Source: CAIKZZ01 sp036742455
GTDB taxonomy: Bacteria; Pseudomonadota; Gammaproteobacteria; Steroidobacterales; Steroidobacteraceae
Length of the DNA stretch: 64,000 nt
Direction: 5' to 3'
Assembly (NCBI GenBank): GCA_036742455.1
Contig: DAINQU010000015.1
Span: 13,839-77,838 of the forward strand
Positions 61,295 to 64,000 of this stretch are shown in pieces. A model generated the notes under the pieces. The model did no database searches. It was not told where the DNA came from and was given only the letters and a program-made list of their open reading frames with translations. The translations under genes and the position numbers were made by a program. The stretch's first letter is position 1; every line of letters begins with the position of its first letter.

Positions 61295-63807
61295 CCGCGT
61301 CTCCCGCGACCCGGCTTGGGACCTGCCCGCCGAGCCGCCTTTTTCTTGGGTGCCGTGACCGTCACAGCCGCCCCTGCCTTGCCGGACTTCCCGGCGCCTT
61401 TCTTCTTGCGCGCTGCCTTGGCTGGCTTGGGCGTCACGGCCGGTGCCTTGCGACCGTGCGCATCGCGCACCGTACGCTTACCTTTCTTCGCCGCCTCCTT
61501 ACCCTTCACAGCCACTTTCGCGGCCGTACGCGCCTTGCCCTTGTGGCGAGCAACCGACGCCCCCGGGGCCGCCGGCGTGTCCGCCGACACGGGCCGTCGC
61601 CGCGGATGGTAGGCGGTCGCGACCCGTTCGACGAGTTCGAAATCGATCTTTCGCTCCGACGGATCGACGCGAGCGACGCGAACCACTAACAGATCACCAA
61701 TCGTAAACCGTTCACCCGATCGCTCAGCGACCAAGGTGCGACGATCTTCCTCGTAGCGGAAGTAGTCCCGGCCAAGGTTGGCCACGTGCACCAGACCGTC
61801 GACCTGCAAGCCGGTCAGCTGCACGAACACGCCGAAATCGGTGACACCGGTGATTACCCCAGGGAAAGTTTCACCGACCCGGTCACGCATGAACTCGCAC
61901 TTCAGGAAGGCCGTGACGTCGCGGGAGGCTTCGTCGGCGCGCCGTTCACGTTGCGACGTCTCCTGTCCGAGCACCTCCATCTCGGCTGCCGAGTGCTCGA
62001 ACTGATCCGCGGTACCGCCGGCGAGCACGTGGCGAATGGCGCGGTGCACCAACAGATCCGGGTAGCGACGAATCGGCGAGGTGAAATGCGCGTAGGCCTC
62101 GAGCGCGAGACCAAAGTGGCCGATGTTCTCGGGCTGATAGACCGCCTGAGCCAGTGAGCGAATGATCATCGATTCCAACAAGGCCGCATCCGGGCGATCG
62201 CGCACTTCGCCCAGCAGTTTGGACAGCGTCGCCGGATCAATCTCGCCATCGGTCTCCAGCAGCAGTCCGCGGGTGGCCAGGAAGCGTTTGAGCTCGAGAA
62301 TGCGTTCCTCATCGGGGCTTGCGTGCACGCGGTAGAGCGTGGGCATGCCGTTCTTCTTCAAGAACTTCGCCGCCTCCACGTTGGCCGCGATCATGCATTC
62401 CTCGATGAGGCGGTGCGCATCGTTGCGTGGATAGACCTTCAGATCGGCCACCCGACCGTCCTCGCCCACCACGACCTTCACCTCGCCGGACTCGAAGTCG
62501 AGGGCCCCGCGCACCTCGCGCTGACGGCGAAACGCTCGGTAGAGGTCGTACAGCGATTCCAAAGAGGCCAATACGGGCGGGCTCAATCCGCGCCGCACCG
62601 TGACATCGCGATCGACAAGCGCTGCGGCGGCCGCGTCGTAGGTGAGTCGAGCCTGGGATCGCATCACAGCGGAGTAGAACCGCGTGCGAGTCACCTTGCC
62701 CTCGCGAGACACCGACATATCCGCCACAAGACACGCCCGCTCAACGTCCGGCATCAGCGAACACAGATGGTTCGAAAGCTGCTCGGGCAGCATGGGCAAG
62801 ACGCGATTGGGGAAATAGACGCTGGTCGCCCGCTCCCGCGCTTCGCCGTCCAAGGCCGTACCGGTACGCACGTACTGGCTAACATCGGCAATGGCCACCA
62901 CGAGGCGCCATCCGGTGCGCGTCGGCTCGGCGTAGACCGCATCGTCGAAATCCCGCGCATCCAGACCGTCGATCGTGACGAGCGGCAAGTCGGTCAGATC
63001 CTGGTAGTGGCCCAACTGGGCGCGGTCGACCGTACGACCAAATTTACGCGCCTCACGCACGACCGCGGCCGGGAACTCGTGGGGCAACTGATGGGAGGCG
63101 ATGGCCAGTTCGACCGCCGTCTGCGCAACGCCCTCCTCGGGCAGTATCCGCGTGATCCGGCCTACCGGTGCAGCGTGTCGATTGGGCGGCTCCACGATGG
63201 ACGCGACGACGAGGCTCCCGTGACGGGCGCCGTTGGATTCGCTCGGTGGGATAACCACCCGATGGCTGATCCGGCGGTTGTCGGCTTCGACAAAGCCCAC
63301 GCCGCGCTCTTGGTAATACCGTCCCGCGACTTGCAGGGTGCGCCGTTCCAGCACTTCCACCACTTCGCCCTGTTTACGGCCTCGCGCATCCACGCCCACG
63401 ATGCGTACGGCCGCGCGGTCGCCGTGCATCACGACGCGCATCTGGTGCGGCGGTAGGAACGCGTCGCCCGAGGCGTCATCGGGAATCAGAAACCCGAAGC
63501 CATCGCGATGCCCGACGACCCGACCGCTCTTCAGAGCAACCCGATCCAGCACCACGTACTCGTCGCGGCGATTGCGCAGTATCTGACCGTCGCGGACCAT
63601 GGCGGCCAACCGCTTTTCGAGCGCAAAGCGCATGCCCCGCTCGTTCAGCCGGAGCGTCGCCGCCAACGCATCGACCCCCATGGGGGCGTCGGCTTCGCGC
63701 AAAATACCGAGCAGGTACTCGCGACTGGGGATGGGCTGCTCATAGCGCGCGGCTTCACTGGCGCGATTCATATCCGCGTCCCGCCAGTTCTTTTGCTTAT
63801 TTTTCAT
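61291..63807 (-). CDS. rnr: exoribonuclease RNase R
   Basis: About 838 residues; a 3'-5' hydrolytic exonuclease able to degrade structured RNA. Order: N-terminal helix-turn-helix (about 20-85), two cold-shock domains (about 90-235), the RNB catalytic domain with TIDGLDARDFDDAVYAEP carrying the metal-binding aspartates (about 270-285), S1 domain (FPGVITGVTDFGVFVQLTG, about 640-720), and a Lys/Arg/Ala-rich tail of about 100 residues that helps unwinding. The frame is open eight codons further up, but the ATG at 63807 with AGAGGAAATCG ahead is clearly the start. Confidence 0.96.
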   Translation of the reverse strand: MKNKQKNWRDADMNRASEAARYEQPIPSREYLLGILREADAPMGVDALAATLRLNERGMRFALEKRLAAMVRDGQILRNRRDEYVVLDRVALKSGRVVGHRDGFGFLIPDDASGDAFLPPHQMRVVMHGDRAAVRIVGVDARGRKQGEVVEVLERRTLQVAGRYYQERGVGFVEADNRRISHRVVIPPSESNGARHGSLVVASIVEPPNRHAAPVGRITRILPEEGVAQTAVELAIASHQLPHEFPAAVVREARKFGRTVDRAQLGHYQDLTDLPLVTIDGLDARDFDDAVYAEPTRTGWRLVVAIADVSQYVRTGTALDGEARERATSVYFPNRVLPMLPEQLSNHLCSLMPDVERACLVADMSVSREGKVTRTRFYSAVMRSQARLTYDAAAAALVDRDVTVRRGLSPPVLASLESLYDLYRAFRRQREVRGALDFESGEVKVVVGEDGRVADLKVYPRNDAHRLIEECMIAANVEAAKFLKKNGMPTLYRVHASPDEERILELKRFLATRGLLLETDGEIDPATLSKLLGEVRDRPDAALLESMIIRSLAQAVYQPENIGHFGLALEAYAHFTSPIRRYPDLLVHRAIRHVLAGGTADQFEHSAAEMEVLGQETSQRERRADEASRDVTAFLKCEFMRDRVGETFPGVITGVTDFGVFVQLTGLQVDGLVHVANLGRDYFRYEEDRRTLVAERSGERFTIGDLLVVRVARVDPSERKIDFELVERVATAYHPRRRPVSADTPAAPGASVARHKGKARTAAKVAVKGKEAAKKGKRTVRDAHGRKAPAVTPKPAKAARKKKGAGKSGKAGAAVTVTAPKKKAARRAGPKPGRGRRG

Positions 63808-63880
63808 CGATTTCCTCTCTGGCAACGCCATTGCGCCGCCTTGCGTTGCTCCGCCGTTTAGACGTCGGAGCCCATTTCAA

Positions 63881-63909
63881 TTGACAGTGGCCACGCCACT
63901 GCGTACATT
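63881..63909 (+). promoter_or_regulatory. strong sigma70 promoter for tRNA-Leu
   Basis: A consensus -35 TTGACA (63881-63886) and a -10-like TACATT (63904-63909) are exactly 17 bases apart. A GC-rich stretch (CCCGCGCC) follows the -10, the usual discriminator of stringently controlled stable-RNA promoters. The tRNA begins 40 bases after the -10. Confidence 0.85.
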
Positions 63910-63949
63910 CCCGCGCCTCGCTCCCCGGCTCTGACGGGGTCCGCGCCGT

Positions 63950-64000
<51 letters not shown>

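Noticed and set aside
63910..63949. Terminator at CCCCGGCTCTGACGGGG before the tRNA
   Set aside because: The stem is only four pairs, no T run follows, and it lies downstream of a good promoter, so it belongs to the tRNA leader.

Overview
The window is 64 kb of GC-rich, tightly packed chromosome from a gammaproteobacterium. The evidence is the linkage of rpsP-rimM-trmD-rplS next to ffh, ypjD and a CorC-type gene, of rpsF-rpsR-rplI with dnaB, and of rlmB with rnr. The SufS/SufU/SufT/Rieske arrangement, a PutA without a DNA-binding domain and a formiminoglutamate-type hut locus point towards Xanthomonadales-like relatives, but I cannot fix the genus. No stretch longer than about 165 bases lacks a gene. 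I see no phage, insertion sequence or CRISPR array.

Layout. 1-2780: end of a suf iron-sulfur assembly operon (sufS cut by the left edge, sufU, sufT, a Rieske ferredoxin), then sixA. 2785-6525: putA with a divergent Lrp-type regulator. 6527-9378: Nudix hydrolase, DUF3237 protein, FAD monooxygenase, hslR. 9454-11680: kbl-tdh, threonine to glycine. 11750-21306: a complete but unusually arranged cellulose locus, bcsA-bcsG on + facing bcsB-bcsZ-bcsC on -. 21349-28885: sppA, the rpsP operon, ffh, ypjD, yfjD. 28890-31368: a Rhizobium-type asparaginase and radA. 31472-35329: a CHASE2 Ser/Thr kinase, PP2C phosphatase and FHA protein. 35335-37915: RhlE-type helicase with a poly-glycine tail, and ilvE. 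38063-42392: two divergent secreted proteins, a TolB-propeller/CehA-type hydrolase fusion and an HExxH peptidase. 42462-48317: a five-gene operon of two class III aminotransferases, an aldehyde dehydrogenase and a two-subunit CoA-transferase, substrate unknown. 48415-54280: histidine utilisation genes hutG, hutU, hutC, hutF and divergent hutI, with a perfect HutC-type palindrome between hutF and hutI; hutH is not in the window. 54313-57244: threonine aldolase family enzyme, P1-family peptidase, rluF. 57241-63807: dnaB, rplI, rpsR, rpsF, rlmB, rnr. 63950-64000: start of a tRNA-Leu(CAG) with a good promoter.

How it works together. Much of the window is amino-acid catabolism: proline to glutamate (putA), threonine to glycine and acetyl-CoA (kbl-tdh), histidine to glutamate (hut), asparagine to aspartate, and an uncharacterised omega-amino-acid or amine route downstream of hut. 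The cellulose genes include bcsG, so the polymer is probably phosphoethanolamine-modified and controlled by c-di-GMP through the BcsA PilZ domain.

The most striking single feature is a 139-residue mini-intein without a homing endonuclease inside the replicative helicase DnaB (57454-57870). It has all the splicing residues I can check by eye. The convergent bcs arrangement, the short BcsC without a visible signal peptide, and the five-gene operon beside hut are the next most interesting points.
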